In this document: positions 1 through 11,589 of the stretch, piece by piece
How the letters are laid out: the number at the start of each line of letters is the position of its first letter
How positions within the stretch are numbered: position 1 is the first letter of the stretch
Source: Brachycybe producta
Taxonomy: Eukaryota > Arthropoda > Diplopoda > Playtdesmida > Andrognathidae
Direction: 5' to 3'
Assembly: GCA_036925085.1 (NCBI GenBank)
Contig: JAUPFP010000022.1
Span: forward strand, 433,001 to 497,000
DNA: 64,000 nt
The notes under the pieces: model-generated
What the model was told of the DNA's origin: nothing
Databases searched by the model: none
Seen by the model: the letters and a program-made list of their open reading frames with translations, nothing else
Translations under genes and position numbers: made by a program

Positions 1-92
1 TTGACCCCTTAAAAGATGGCAATCATTGCGAGCATCTTAGATAGCTTACGTTTTTCGTAACATCTTAAAAAACATATTGCAGACATTACAGG

Positions 93-345
93 TGGCAACG
101 GGTAGGACAGAACCGTTTCTAACTCGTTTCGGAACCGGTTTCATTGGTTCGCCGCTCGTGATTTTTTTGGAAACCGGTTCTGATCAGTTCAACGATCTTG
201 GCAAACCGATTCTCGATGTTCATTAGCAGATTTGTGCAGCAAATTATGCGCAGATCTGCTAATGCGTTTGAACCAGTTCGTCAAGATCGACAAACTGATC
301 AGAACACGGGTTCTCAATGTGCATTAGCAGATTTGAGCAGCACAT
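93..345. mobile_element. E-family inverted-repeat element, copy 1
   Basis: Contains palindromic arms around GCGCAGATCTGCTAATGCG and repeated GAACCGGTTCT motifs. The same arms (ATGCGTTAGCAGATTTG, TGATCAGAA, GGCAACGGGTA) recur inverted at 44108-44322. Degenerate GAACCGGTTCT motifs continue to about 480. Confidence 0.6.
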
Positions 346-520
346 TAGTTACGAGGTGGCAAATTGTATAACGAAACCTGTTCTACTCGGTTCGGAACCG
401 GTTCTTATCAGTTTGAACTATACTGGAGAATCGGTTCTATCAGTTCCAGTAATTGGTGAACCGGTTCTATCAGTTCTCATAATTGCTTATGTGCTTCAAA
501 ATCCTCCACACACTTAAGAG

Positions 521-1400
521 GGGAAAATCGAAACATGAAACTTTTTTCAAAAAAACTAAACAACAGCTCTGTAGAAATGACTAAAATTTGACAGGAAACT
601 AGAAAACATACCCACAAACATAACACTAAAAGAAAATGTCAGTGTACTTTCTAGTTTTTAAATAGAAAATTAAAAACTTGACAGCACGCAACTCCCCATA
701 GACCTAAAATGGGAAAATCGAAACACGAATTATTTTCCCAAAACTAAACAGCTCGGTAATAACGAATGAAATTTGAAAGGAAACTGGAAAACTTGTTCAC
801 CAATATAAGCCTAAAAGGAAATTTCAATGCACTTTCTAGTTTTTAAATAGAAAATTAAAAACTTGACAACACGCAACTCTCCATAGACTTAAAATGTGAA
901 AATCGAAACACGAATTATTTTCCCAAAACTAAGTAGCTCTATAGAAATGAATGACATTTGAAAAGAAACTAGAAAACGTGTTCACCAATATAATCCTAAA
1001 AGGAAATTTCAGTGCACCTTCTAGTTTTTAAATAGAAAATTAAAAACTTGACAACACACAACTCCCCATAGACCTAAAATGGGAAAATCGAAACACGAAT
1101 TATTTTCCCAAAACTAAACAGCTCTGTAAAAACGAATGAAATTTGAAAAGAAACTAGAAAACTTGTTCACCAATATAATCCTAAAAGGAAATTTCAGTGC
1201 ACCTTCTAGTTTTAAATAGAAAATTAAAAACTTGACAACACACAACTCTCCATAGACTTACAATGGGAAAATCGAAACACGAAATATTTTCTAAAAACTA
1301 AACAGCTCTGGAGAAATGAATGAAATTTGAAAAGAAACTAGAAAACCTATTCACCAATATAACCCTAAAAGGAAATTTCAGTGTATCTTCTAGTTTTTAA
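521..1400. repeat. about 185-bp tandem repeat, nearly 5 units
   Basis: Units start at GGGAAAATCGAAAC at 521, 711, 896, 1081 and 1265 (spacing 190, 185, 185, 184). Each contains TTCTAGTTTTTAAATAGAAA and CACCAATATAA. Non-coding; it lies in the intron just before the first GRK exon in the window. Confidence 0.9.
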
Positions 1401-1681
1401 GCCCTTCACAAGCGTCATTGTGAGTACGCTTGCATTGATTTTTAGAGGCGTTTTTTTTTTAAAAACGTGTTAGAGCCTCAATGAACAGCATTTCTGAACC
1501 GCGCCATAAATATTACTTTTAAATACGGGTTGTAAGTTTCATGGCTTTCGTTCTCAATCAGTTGAACGGTAATCGTGTAAACTCTGATAGCGTCATCGTT
1601 ATACAGTATATATTACGTTTGGACAAGGTTTTATTTTTTGTTTAAACCACAGAAATTTTGTCCTTCTTTTTTTTTTTGCAG

Positions 1682-4600
1682 ATAAAACATTACGAGAAAT
1701 TGGAAACTGCGGAAGAACGGCGAAAGGTCGCTCGTGAAATCTACGATAACTTTATTATGAAGGAACTTCTTTCTCACACACACGTAAATTGTCTTTTGAT
1801 ATATGAGAGAGATCCCATTCTCGAAAAAGTAGAAGATGAAAAAAAAAATCTTCTCTTTTTACGGTTTTTTTTCTTCTTCTTCTTCTGTCGATAATAAATT
1901 TAACGATTTGTTTTTTACGTTTTCGTTTTTACAGACATATTCAAAGGATTCAGTGAGCCACGTCCAGAAATATCTTACAAAAAACGAAGTTCCGGTTAAT
2001 TTGTTCGAAGTAATTTTTCTTTTCTTTTCTCAAAACAAGAATGAAGAAGGAAAAATAAAAAAACACACACAATAAAAAAGCTAAAAATGAACTTTTTTTT
2101 GTGTTTTGATTTCAGCCTTACATTGAAGAGATCTTTAACCATTTAAGAGGAGATCTTTTTAGAAGATTCATCGAGAGCGATAAATACACTCGGTTCTGTC
2201 AATGGAAAAACTTGGAGCTAAATATTCAGGTGGTTTTTCTTTCTTTCTAGTTAATTAATGTGATTTTTAAGTTTTAAACGTCCTTCTCGAGACTAGAACT
2301 CTCGATTATTTTGTCTTTTCGGGAAAGCAAAAACTAAGAGAAACTTGAAAGTTGTTTTTAGAAACTAGAATGGTAGCACAATCACATTATTTTCATGTTG
2401 ATATTTTTGAAAATAAACTTTTTTGTGTGAGGTTTTGAAAATTATCTAGCTGTTTAACCAGGCGATATTATTGATTTTTGTCTTTGAAATGTTTATTTTG
2501 AAAGATAACAACATGAAGATATGTGCTCTTAAGTGATTGAATTTTTGGGCGAATGTTCGCCAAGTTTTTGACGATTGTTTGCCAAATTTTGACGAATGTA
2601 CGCCACATTTTTGACGAATGTTCGTTAAATTTTTGACGAATGTTCGCCAAATTTTTGACGAATGTTCGCCTAATTTTTGACGACTGTTCGCCTAATTTTT
2701 GACGAATGTTCGCCAAATTTTTGACGACTGTTCGCCTTATTTTTGACGAATGTTCGCCAAATTTTTGACCGATGTTCGCCAAATTCTTGACGAATGTTCG
2801 CCTAATTTTTGACGAATGGTTCGCCTAATTTTTAACGAAAGTTCGCCTAATTCTTGACAAAAGTTCGCCTAATTCTTGACGAAAGTTCGCCTAATTCTTG
2901 ACGAAAGTTCGCCTAATTCTTGACGAAAGTTCGCCTAATTTTTGACGAAAGTTCGCCAATCTGAAAGACAGAATACGAGCGTTATCAAGAGTTCGAAAAT
3001 CAGCTGTTCGTAAACCATTTTAACTGAATTTTACTTCACAGTTAACAATGAACGACTTCAGTGTTCATCGGATCATCGGACGAGGTGGTTTTGGCGAAGT
3101 TTACGGTTGTCGCAAAGCGGATACGGGAAAAATGTATCTCACTGCAATTTTTGCGACATCTTGTCGTAACCAATAAACCCACTGAACGATTACGACTACC
3201 GTCGTTTTTTTCTAGGTATGCGATGAAATGCCTCGACAAGAAACGGATAAAGATGAAACAGGGCGAAACTTTAGCTTTAAACGAAAGAATAATGCTTTCT
3301 CTAGTCAGTACAGGGGTAAGATTTGTTCGAAAACTACATAACGGATCTACGAAATGAATCCGTTTCGACGTCGGCTTTTATATTTTTTTCAGGCAGATTG
3401 TCCATTCATCGTTTGCATGACTTACGCCTTCCATACTCCGGATAAGCTTTGTTTCATTCTGGATCTCATGAACGGTAATAAAGAGTGAGGCGAACGGACT
3501 AAAAATAACGATCCGTAACTTTCTGCCGCCTTTTTTTTTTGTTGGCAGGCGGTGATCTTCACTATCATCTGTCGCAACATGGTGTCTTTAACGAGCAGGA
3601 AATGCGTTTCTATGCAGCCGAAGTGATCCTTGGACTTGAACACATGCACAGACGGTACATCGTCTATCGAGATCTCAAGGTTCGATTCCTTCTCTCGAGT
3701 CTCTTCGTTCGTGAAGAATTCGTGACTTGGTAGAAGCCTTTTTGGGGGGATAGGCGATTATAAATCAGTAGATAGGATGTATCTCTAGAGACAACAAAAA
3801 AGTTTAAGTCAATAGCGGAGAAGATTGTCGGCAGCGGTGCGCATATTTCATAAAAAAAAAGAAAAACTCTTTAATTGGCTGTTATGTGAAGTATAAAGGC
3901 ATTGGCAATTTGGCATACGGGCGACTTTTGGAAGACTTTTTGGCGACGAAAGGAAGTCGAAGGTTGTTGGGCTGTCTACGTAATGAATTTTTTTGTAGAA
4001 ACACGCCAACACAGGCGACTTTTTGGCGACAAAATGAAGTCGGGGGTCACTTGACCGTCTTCGTAATGTATTTTCTGTGGAAAAACGCCAACACAATCGA
4101 CTTTTTGAGGAGTTGTCGTCAAAACCTAGTCCTTTCGAAACACCGCGGTGTTTTTGAATTCGCCTGTGTGCTAACTTGTGGTCTAAGGTGGTAAGAAGAA
4201 GAAAAAAACAATGTCGCTGGTCTCTGGGATTGAAACCTTCGTTCCTTCCTTTTAAATCGTATGTGTTTAATCTCAATGTGCTATTCAGTGGTTGGACTAC
4301 TATCTCATGTATCATACGAGAAATGGAAGGGGTTCTACTGTAACTTCAGTAGCTACTAAAGTTTACATGTGGTATGTGCGTGAGTTTTGCTACTAACTAC
4401 TTGACACTCGCTACTCGCTATTTAGCTACTGAAGTAGTTCCACAATTAATGTTTAATTTGGTTTAACCTTTATAATTACCGTATTAGCTCCGAAAATAAC
4501 GAGGCCTCGAATTAAATGCGGCTCATTAATTTTTTTATCAAGAATTTCGAACAAAAAAAAAAGGTTAAACATATGTGATAATTAGTAGTCCTCAAATATA

Positions 4601-7600
4601 ACGCGAGTCCTTACAGTGGCGTAGCTAGGTTTGGTTGCATTCCCGAAATGCGTCCTCCAAACGTACTGCGCTCCCACCGTCGCGAGGACTGCAGGACCCC
4701 CCAGCTACGCCCCTTAGTCCTTATATATAAAAAAATAATTTCTAAAAACATCGCGTTATATTCGGGCTAATACGCTACTTTTATTCATTTTTTAGAGCTC
4801 TCTTTGCACTGTCTTTGCGACATAATAAAGTAGGCCTATTATGCTTAGTCCTGTATTGTAGAACAAACACACTTAAGGTGTGACCAGTAGATTATTTATT
4901 AGAATTAATCACAAATGATGCCACTAGATGGAGTCACGTGCATTCACACAGCCACGCCCTTAGATGGGCAATTAAAAATTGGGACGAACTTCAGTTGGCT
5001 CCGCCCGTTTTTTGACGACCGGCAACTTCTAATTGGTTGGTTATGTAGTCTGTCGTCACATGATCCGCCCTTTTTAACGTCCAACCACACAACAAACCAA
5101 TTAGAAGTTGCCGGTCGTCATAAAAAGGGCGGAGCCAACTGAAGTTCGTCCCGATTTCTAATTGCCTGTCGCCCTTAGATTTCTATGGACGTGGTTCAGT
5201 TCAAGAAGCGAATTTACTAGTACAAAAAGCATCTTGTAAACAAAACTCAATTTTTTTTTTCTCGAAACTTGATGAATAAATTAAGTGTGGGAACCCTTTT
5301 TTTCTGAGGATCTCTGTTTGGAAATAATTATTTAATAACAGTTTTAAAACGTCGATAACAGCAAAAACCCAAAATCAGAATTTTAAAACTGTCATAAAAC
5401 GATTATTTTCTAACAGATCGTCACAAAAAAGGGTTCACTCGCTTCATTTATTCATCAATTTTCGAACAGACAATGAGTTTTGTTTAAAGAATGTTTTTAA
5501 AAACGTACATACTTGTACCGGTAAATTCGCTCCTTGAACTGTTTTCTTCACTTTACAACTCAATGGGCATGGTCGCATGAAGACACACGTACCGATATTA
5601 ACGCCACCCTATGAGCACGATTTATAACTAAAAACCTATTGGTCACACCTTAAATACGAGTGTACTGCAGAGCTTTCTGAATAGAATATTTCTATACAGT
5701 CAACTCTATAGAGATAGCGCTTAGTACGGCTTCCTTTCTTTATGAACTACACACACACACACACTCCATGTAGGTGCAATAGGCCTGCTCCAAAATATGA
5801 AAATTACAAAGAGTAATAATATATAACTCTTGGTTATTCTGCACATTTTGAAAGAGTTATCGAAACTAGAAAACTTAATTGAATTAACTTAAAAGAGATT
5901 TTTAAGTTTATTTTTTATTTTTAAATAAACTTTTTTCGTTATTTTACGAGTCGCAAAATAATGAAATTTGCTTGTTTATATTTTTCGATAGCCTGCGAAC
6001 ATCCTTCTGGACGAGCACGGCCACGTTCGAATCTCTGATCTGGGCCTCGCCTGCGATTTCTCCAAGAAGAAACCTCATGCAAGCGTGTGCGAATCAATCT
6101 TTTGTATTTTTTGTTGTTTTCTTTTCTTTTCTAAAGTTTTATGCTGTTTTTTAAACCTTTATATCAGTGGAACTCACGGTTACATGGCACCCGAGGTTCT
6201 ATCGAAAGGAACTGCATACGATTCGAGTGCTGATTGGTTCTCGTTCGGGTGTATGCTCTATAAGCTTCTCAAGGGGTAAATGATTACTGGAATCGTGACG
6301 TCTTTAATGCTGCGTTTATAGTTGGGCGTGTCGCGATATTGTCCTTTCTCTAATTTGTGTTTGATTCGAATAATCGTGAAAAGTCAACTATAAACGCATT
6401 CTTAGGCTGTATTGTGTCTAGCTTTCGAAAACAACCGAGTGAAACTGGCCTTTAGATTCTTCATGGAGATTAATCCGAGGTTATAACCAGAACAAAATAG
6501 TTACTTCCCGTTGAAAAATACAGTTGGAAAATTATAAACTTTTGGCATTTAAAAAAAAATTCCTTGAAGAGATTATATCCGCTAAAAATAGCACGTAAAG
6601 AAAGATTTGAAAGACGAAAAAAGAGCGAAGATTCGAGTTTTTGAATCTCGAATATTTTTCAAGATTCGCGGGATTCAATGATTTGAAGGTCCCATCCGTA
6701 GTTTATTACCTTTAACATGGGTCGAGCAAATTAACATAATTTAAAAGGGTTTAAAATAAAAGCCCGTTTGAATATTGCAGCCAGACGGCTTTAATATCTT
6801 CAATTGTTATTAAAAATTCAATTTAAAGGCACTAAAAGTGGCTAGAATCGAGACCATATTTTTTGGAAATGTCAAATTTCACTTAACACTGCGTCTATGG
6901 CGTCGTGCAGCACGCTGGAGTGTCTATCTAGGCCAGTGGTTATCAAACTGTGTGCCAGGTGGTCCGCAGACAGAACCGTAAAGAAAAATCATTTTTACAC
7001 TCTAGCCGTCAGAACGGAAGTTACAAAGAACAGATTACAGTATGCTAAGTCAGCAATAATTCTCAGGTGTAACCACAACAGTGTGCTTTAATATGAGGTT
7101 AACGAAGTTTGGCTCCATTTACTGGTTATGGGCTACATGCGCCCGTTCATGCCCGAGTGGCCTTTTCAAGGTGGGTGGTCCGCACGTGTGTTGACAACTT
7201 ATCCAGGAAAAGTTTGAGAAACACTGATATGGGGCTATTAAAAGTTTTATTTAAAAAGATAACTAACGTTGAAATATTATATTGGACATTGGGGAAGTCG
7301 GTTGTCGTAGCGACGTTTGCCCGCAATTCTTTTTCGAAAGCCACTTTACGTTCATTATCGTTGCCATGCCAAAGTTTTTTGTAATTCATTCCAAATTTCC
7401 TGTGTTTTTTCTCTTTCTCTCCAATTTCAGCCACAGTCCATTTCGTCAACACAAAACAAAGGACAAACACGAAATCGATCGCATGACGCTAACGATGGTT
7501 ATTTGATTTCTTTTTCATTTTCCTTTTTCGAAAGTTTCGTTTCCTGTTAAAAGAAAATATGAACATTTTTGTTTAAAAATGTATGTTCGTATAGAATGTC

Positions 7601-10600
7601 GAACTTCCCGAGGCTTTTTCTTTGGAACTTCGATCTCTACTCGAAGGTCTACTACAGAGAGATGTGGATAAAAGGATAGGTTGTCGTGGGCTCGGGTAAA
7701 GCTTGTTCTCGTGGAGATTTAAAGTTTTCGTTTGCTTTACGAGAAACTTTTATCTTTTTGTTAATTTCTTTTCAGTGCCGACGAAGTGAAAGCTCATTCT
7801 TTCTTTCGTGGAGTCGACTGGCAACAAGTTTACATGCAGAAATATCCTCCTCCTTTGATTCCACCTCGTGGCGAAGTGAACGCTGCCGATGCTTTCGACA
7901 TTGGATCGTTCGACGAGGAAGACACGAAGGGCATCAAAGTGCGGAGTGATCGTATTAATTGTTTTGCATTCTGGGCTTATTTTTTATGTTTTCTTGTTAG
8001 TTGACAGAAAGCGATCAAGATTTATATAAAAATTTTCCGTTGGTCATATCGGAACGATGGCAACAGGAAGTGGCTGAAACGGTGTTCGAGACGGTCAATT
8101 TAGAAACGGATAAAATGGAACAAAAGAAACGAGCAAAACAGAAGATGAAATTCGATCAGGATGAAAAAGGTGAACATTTATTTTTTCTTTTTCTTCTAAA
8201 TAAAAGAAAAAAACTTGGTTCATGAATTTCAACTTGAACCCTCTAAACAGGGTTTCAACATAGAAAATGCTGTTTTAACGAATTATCACTTCTATTAGGG
8301 TTTTCTGTGTTGGAACCTTGTTGAGAGGATTCAAGTGCCATATATGACGCAAATTCAAGACAGCGTCGTGAACTTGAACTTTTGAAACAGGGTTCCAACA
8401 TGGGAAAAAACCCGTTTTATTGAATAATTTCTAAAAGGGTTTTATGTTGTTGGATCCTTGTCAAGAGGGTTGCAGGTGAAGTTCAAAGTGTTAAGGTGCA
8501 AATTCAAGAAGAATACTTGGAACTTGGAACTTTGGAAACAAGATTCAAGTATAGAAAATAAAACCCAGTTTTATTGAGTCATCTTTAATAGGGTTTTCTA
8601 TATTGGAACCTTGTTGAGAGGGTTGAAGGTGAAGTTCAAATGCTAAGGCCCAAATTCAAGAAGAATTCGTGGAACTTGAACTTTAGAAATAGGGTTCAAA
8701 CATTGAAAACTCCTGTTTCATTGACTACAGTGTTTTTCTACATTGTTTGAACCCTGCTCAGAGGGTTCAAGGTGAAGCTCAAATGTTATGGCCCAAATTC
8801 AAGAGCGAATACTTTTACCTTCAACTCTTGAAACAGGGTTGCAACATAGGAAAATATTGTTTTGATTACTCTCTAACAGGGTTTTTTTTATGTTGGAACG
8901 TTGTTGAGAGGATCGAACATCAAGTTTAAATTTTAAGAACAATACTTGAAACTTGAACCCTCTAAACAGAATACCAACACAGCCTATTATTTTATTGACT
9001 ACTCTTTAAAAAGGTTTTATATTGAAACCTTGTTGAGAGAGGGTTGTAGGTGAAACTCGAAGTGCTAAGGCCCAAATTAATAAAAGAAACTTGCAACTTG
9101 AAACCTCTAAATAGGGTTCCAACATAAAAAAACCGCTGTTCAAGGAGGTTATTTCTAACCCTGCTGAGAGGGTTCGAGTTGAAGCTCTATGACTGTCATG
9201 ATTATATGTTGACAGTCACAAGAAGTTTCATGAATTCGATTATTATTCACTTTCAATATTTTTTGTTTTTGTTTAAAAAAAAACACCGAAGAGTCCGATT
9301 GCATAATTCACGGCTACATTAAGAAGCTCGGCGGTCCTTTTGCGTCCGCTTGGCAAACGAGGTATGCGAAACTGTATCCGAACCGGTTAGAACTTCACAC
9401 GGAATCGGGGAGCACAAAACCGGAGTTGATCTTTATGGATCACATCGACGAAGTCTGTTCGGACTTTGTCCAGGTCAAGGGAGAACAATCAATCATTCTT
9501 AAAACGAAAGAAGGGAAAGTGGTCCTTACGAATCCGGTAAGAATTAATGCAGATTTTCAGAGAATTTTACAGCACGGTAAAAAATCGCTAGAACTTGAGA
9601 TATTTGACAGTTTTTAAGCTGACATTTTTTTTAAGTTAGTCCTAGACGTAACGTTTAACTGCACAAAATTAACTGCACATGTCTTTTGCCTCAAGTATAC
9701 TTCAGCTTGTAGATTGGGGGAACTGTACAGTTATAGGCACCTGTGCAGTATGGGATGGTTCTACTTTTTCGCTTCTGCCTGCACAAGTTAAGCTGCACAC
9801 TGGAGTGTTTAGTGGGAATTTGTGCAACTTTCATTCTGTTTCGCTGTTTTTTATTCGTGCCGCTCGTCGACAACCTCTCAACGTCCTCTTTTTCGGACGT
9901 CACGGTTCACGCCGAAATGGTCACAACTGTGCTAAACTTTCAGCGATATGCTTGTGTCGTCTATGGGATGACTTGCACAAGTTTTGGACCAGTGCGGAAT
10001 ACTTATGCAGGGGCAGCTGGGACAAATGTCAGAAGGCCGGATTTCAATTGGGCAGGTTGTTCTTTTTTAAAAAAACATTGCCAATCCAGTATAAAATGCC
10101 AGGGCCAAATTATTTTCCTAGCACACCTCTGGACATGTGCAGTTAACATTGCCCAGTTAATGGTTACGTCTTGGGCCGGCTTAATAATAAATTAAGTGTT
10201 TTAGAAACTAGAAGCGTAAATAAATCATCATGTCTGTGTGAGTCAATTTGACGATTTCAAAGTTGCTTACATTACTTTACTGCAACCAAATGGCAAATCA
10301 TAAAGTCATGAAAATATTTGAATACTTGCAGGTCATATTAAGAAATACGTTTAATTTTTTTATTAAAGCTGACTGATATTCGTGAAGATTTGAAAGGTTG
10401 TTAGCAAAATGGACCTTTTTGAGGTCGATGATCTTTTAACATGGGTCGAGCAAATTAGCATAATTCAAAATTGTATAAAATAAAAGCGTCTTTGAATATT
10501 GCAACTCCGAAAGACCTTAAAACCTGACCACAACATTCAAGAAGGGATTGCAAAATGAAGTATTGTTCAAAACACAGTTTCAAAACAGATTAACAGTTCG

Positions 10601-10958
10601 AAATTGTGGAAACGTCAAATTCCATTTAACATATGACGTCTATGACGTCATAACTCTGGAGTATTTTACCCTTCTAGTATCTAGAAACATTTAAAATTTC
10701 TTCATAAACGTTGCCTTCTGAGGTGCAGCATTTTTTTTCCTTTCATTTGTGATCACCAGTTTTTTGTTTTTATTTACGTTTCAGGATGAAATCGGTCTTA
10801 AGGAATGGGGAATTTCTTTGCGATCGGCTTACAAATGCTCTCTAGAATTGCTCAGTTCGATGGCTAAGAAAGCAGGTAAGATATACGGAACAGATGCGAA
10901 CAACAAAAATCCGATCATTCCGCGGAATCCTAACTGCCATCAAGTGCAACATCCGTGA
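1682..10958 (+). CDS. GRK2: G protein-coupled receptor kinase 2/3 (beta-ARK type), 5'-partial, 15 exons
   Basis: Serine/threonine kinase of the AGC group that phosphorylates agonist-occupied GPCRs at the plasma membrane, recruited there by G-beta-gamma. Exons: 1682-1783, 1935-2009, 2116-2229, 3042-3133, 3216-3315, 3393-3474, 3549-3679, 5992-6086, 6168-6275, 7431-7497, 7595-7695, 7776-7938, 8001-8169, 9292-9536, 10785-10958. All junctions are GT-AG and phases join, giving 605 residues that begin at about human residue 89. Order: RGS-homology domain ([18 protein letters not shown]); kinase with loop [20 protein letters not shown] lysine, VYRDLK catalytic loop, GRK-type [14 protein letters not shown] tail ([18 protein letters not shown]); PH domain in exon 14 ([13 protein letters not shown]); beta-gamma-binding C-terminus ([11 protein letters not shown]). 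One extra Ala precedes DCPF relative to vertebrate GRK2. No disabling change is visible. The N-terminal exons lie outside the window. Family assignment is very secure; GRK2 versus GRK3 is not meaningful outside vertebrates. Confidence 0.97.
2245..3030. mobile_element. T-family palindromic element with a minisatellite in its right arm
   Basis: First of about 20 T-family copies in the window. Consensus arm: TTAA, then GGTGGTTTTAAAGTG, GTTTACGC complement, GAACTCTTGATTATTCTG, TTTTAGAAACTAGAAGGG, ATTTTCATGTTGATATC, then the mirror image. Ends fall on TTAA, a piggyBac- or Kolobok-like signature (superfamily inferred). This copy lies in a GRK intron; its right arm is interrupted by the 22-bp minisatellite at 2549-2957. 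Confidence 0.65.
2549..2957. repeat. 22-bp minisatellite (GAATGTTCGCCAAATTTTTGAC)
   Basis: About 18-19 units. The left two-thirds are GAATGTTCGCC-type and the right third GAAAGTTCGCCTAATTCTTG-type, so two sub-arrays expanded separately. Gives a spurious open frame on the minus strand. Confidence 0.9.
4479..4773. mobile_element. inverted-repeat MITE (CGTATTAGC ends) hosting a hAT insertion
   Basis: Left end ACCGTATTAGCTCCGAAAA pairs with right end TATTCGGGCTAATACGCT. The element at 4614 is inserted in its right half. Confidence 0.6.
4614..4715. mobile_element. short hAT-type MITE with a perfect 8-bp TSD
   Basis: Ends CAGTGGCGTAGCTAGG and CCAGCTACGCCCCTT; target duplication AGTCCTTA at 4606-4613 and 4716-4723. 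Ends plus 8-bp TSD are typical of the hAT superfamily. A related copy is at 57639-57797. Confidence 0.8.
4877..5649. mobile_element. long TTAA-flanked palindromic element with nested family-A insertion
   Basis: TTAA at 4873-4876 and 5650-5653; inverted ends GGTGTGACCAGTAG and CTATTGGTCACACC. The centre is a large imperfect palindrome (AACAGTTTTAAAACG / AATTTTAAAACTGTC). Family-A copy A1 (4964-5169) is nested inside. No coding capacity. Confidence 0.7.
4964..5169. mobile_element. family-A palindromic MITE, copy A1 (9-bp TSD)
   Basis: 206-bp near-perfect palindrome. Family consensus: ACAGGCAATTAGAAATCGGG, GGCTCCGCCCTTTTTATGAC, CCGGCAACTTCTAATTGG, then the mirror image around TCTGACGTCACATGC. 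TSD CGCCCTTAG at 4955-4963 and 5170-5178. A 9-bp TSD with long inverted repeats is the Mutator-like signature; superfamily inferred, no transposase seen. Confidence 0.9.
5751..5764. repeat. (CA)n microsatellite
   Basis: ACACACACACACAC run in a GRK intron between the nested element and exon 5992-6086; the rest of 5655-5990 shows nothing recognisable. Confidence 0.8.
6306..6402. mobile_element. Q-family MITE (TGCGTTTATAGTTG ends), copy 1
   Basis: About 95 bp; TGCGTTTATAGTTG at the left is mirrored by CAACTATAAACGCA at the right. Other copies: 23042-23146 and 28929-29066. Confidence 0.7.
6590..6705. mobile_element. partial G-family element
   Basis: Contains TCTCGAATATTTTTCAAGAT, GCGGGATTC and GGTCCCATC, matching the end of element G at 49740-49787. 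Truncated; abuts the R repeat. Confidence 0.6.
6711..6920. repeat. R repeat, copy 1
   Basis: Shares TTTAACATGGGTCGAGCAAA, AAAATAAAAGC, TTTGAATATTGCA and a right end with GTCTATG...CTGGAGT with 10435-10668. Both copies are in GRK introns in the same orientation. Class unknown. Confidence 0.65.
6934..7226. mobile_element. hAT (Charlie-like ends) MITE
   Basis: Ends CAGTGGTTATCAAACTGTG and AGTTTGAGAAACACTG, the CAGTGGTTCTCAAACT terminal motif known from Charlie-type hAT elements, plus the characteristic GTGGTCCGC near both ends. The putative 8-bp TSD (ATCTAGGC / ATATGGGG) is poorly preserved, so the insertion is old. Confidence 0.8.
8225..9195. repeat. about 145-bp hairpin-forming tandem repeat, 7 units
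   Basis: In the GRK intron between exons 8001-8169 and 9292-9536. Each unit pairs AACAGGGTTCCAACATAG with TATTGGAACCTTGTTGAGAG, followed by AAGTTCAAATGCTAAGGCCC and AAATTCAAGAAGAA. Unit starts near 8246, 8386, 8535, 8687, 8832, 8961 and 9108. Solo relatives at 14640-14797 and 23285-23440. Confidence 0.85.
9635..10180. mobile_element. 546-bp TTAA-flanked inverted-repeat element
   Basis: TTAA at 9631-9634 and 10181-10184. Left GACGTAACGTTTAACTGCAC, AATTAACTGCACATGTC pairs with right GACATGTGCAGTTAACATT, TAATGGTTACGTC. Two overlapping open frames inside (155 and 150 codons) lack recognisable domains and conflict with each other, so it is treated as non-autonomous. Confidence 0.75.
10435..10668. 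repeat. R repeat, copy 2
   Basis: Second copy of the repeat at 6711-6920; its right end carries two GACGTC motifs including a full TGACGTCA at 10643-10650. Confidence 0.65.
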
Positions 10959-11268
10959 TCGGTTCGTACTTTGAGATACTCTAGTCACTTATTAACAGAT
11001 CGGAGCACGCGCTCGCGTCCTAGTGTGCGTTAGTGCCAACCATTGATGAGAGAAAGAGCGGCGCCGATCGCTATGAACCATTACAATGGTGATTGCGGTG
11101 GTCGATGCCGCGGTTGCTCTTACGGCTCGAAGTGCTGGAATGGTTACGGTGACAAGAATCGAGTTATACGGTGCGGCTTTCGGTCTGTTCAGTTGGTTTG
11201 CGTAGAAACAAAAGGACGGTATCCGTCCGTCTCGTCCTGGAACTAGAGCAACGTCCCGATTCAATGCA

Positions 11269-11274
11269 ATAAAG
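11269..11274 (+). terminator. polyadenylation signal of GRK
   Basis: AATAAA, 311 bp after the GRK stop codon and followed by a T-rich stretch at about 11300. It is the first canonical signal downstream of the stop, so the 3' UTR is probably about 330-350 nt. Confidence 0.7.
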
Positions 11275-11589
11275 TGTCGTTGCCAACGTAACTTGGACAA
11301 TGATTTTTTTTTGCGTTTCTCTCGAGCTTTTATCTCGGCTTCGACTCTTTAGTCTCTAAGCCAACCGTAGTTGAATGTGCATCTCTCTCTCTCTCTCTTG
11401 ACTAGGAAAAAATGGGCAAAGCTTTTCTTTTTTGTTGTCTGTTGTTCGACACTTGCAAAAAAAAATCTCAAAACTGCTGTCGCGTTTAGTTTCTCGGATC
11501 GCTCTACTCGATAGGTTTTTGTTACTGATGTTGCGCTTTTGCTGTCAGAAGGATCTTAATGTTTGAAAAAACTTTTCATTGATTTTGCG

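Noticed and set aside
2468-2782. 104-codon minus-strand frame with repeated NLANIRQKF
   Set aside because: Translation of the 22-bp minisatellite.
3677-3690. GGTTCGATTCC, matching a tRNA B box
   Set aside because: It straddles the donor of GRK exon 3549-3679; no A box or cloverleaf surrounds it.
9679-10195. Two overlapping frames of 155 and 150 codons
   Set aside because: They overlap in different frames, lie inside a TTAA-flanked element in a GRK intron, and show no known domain or splice context.
11043-11300. Frames of 67 and 102 codons downstream of the GRK stop
   Set aside because: Located in the GRK 3' UTR just before its AATAAA; no homology evident.
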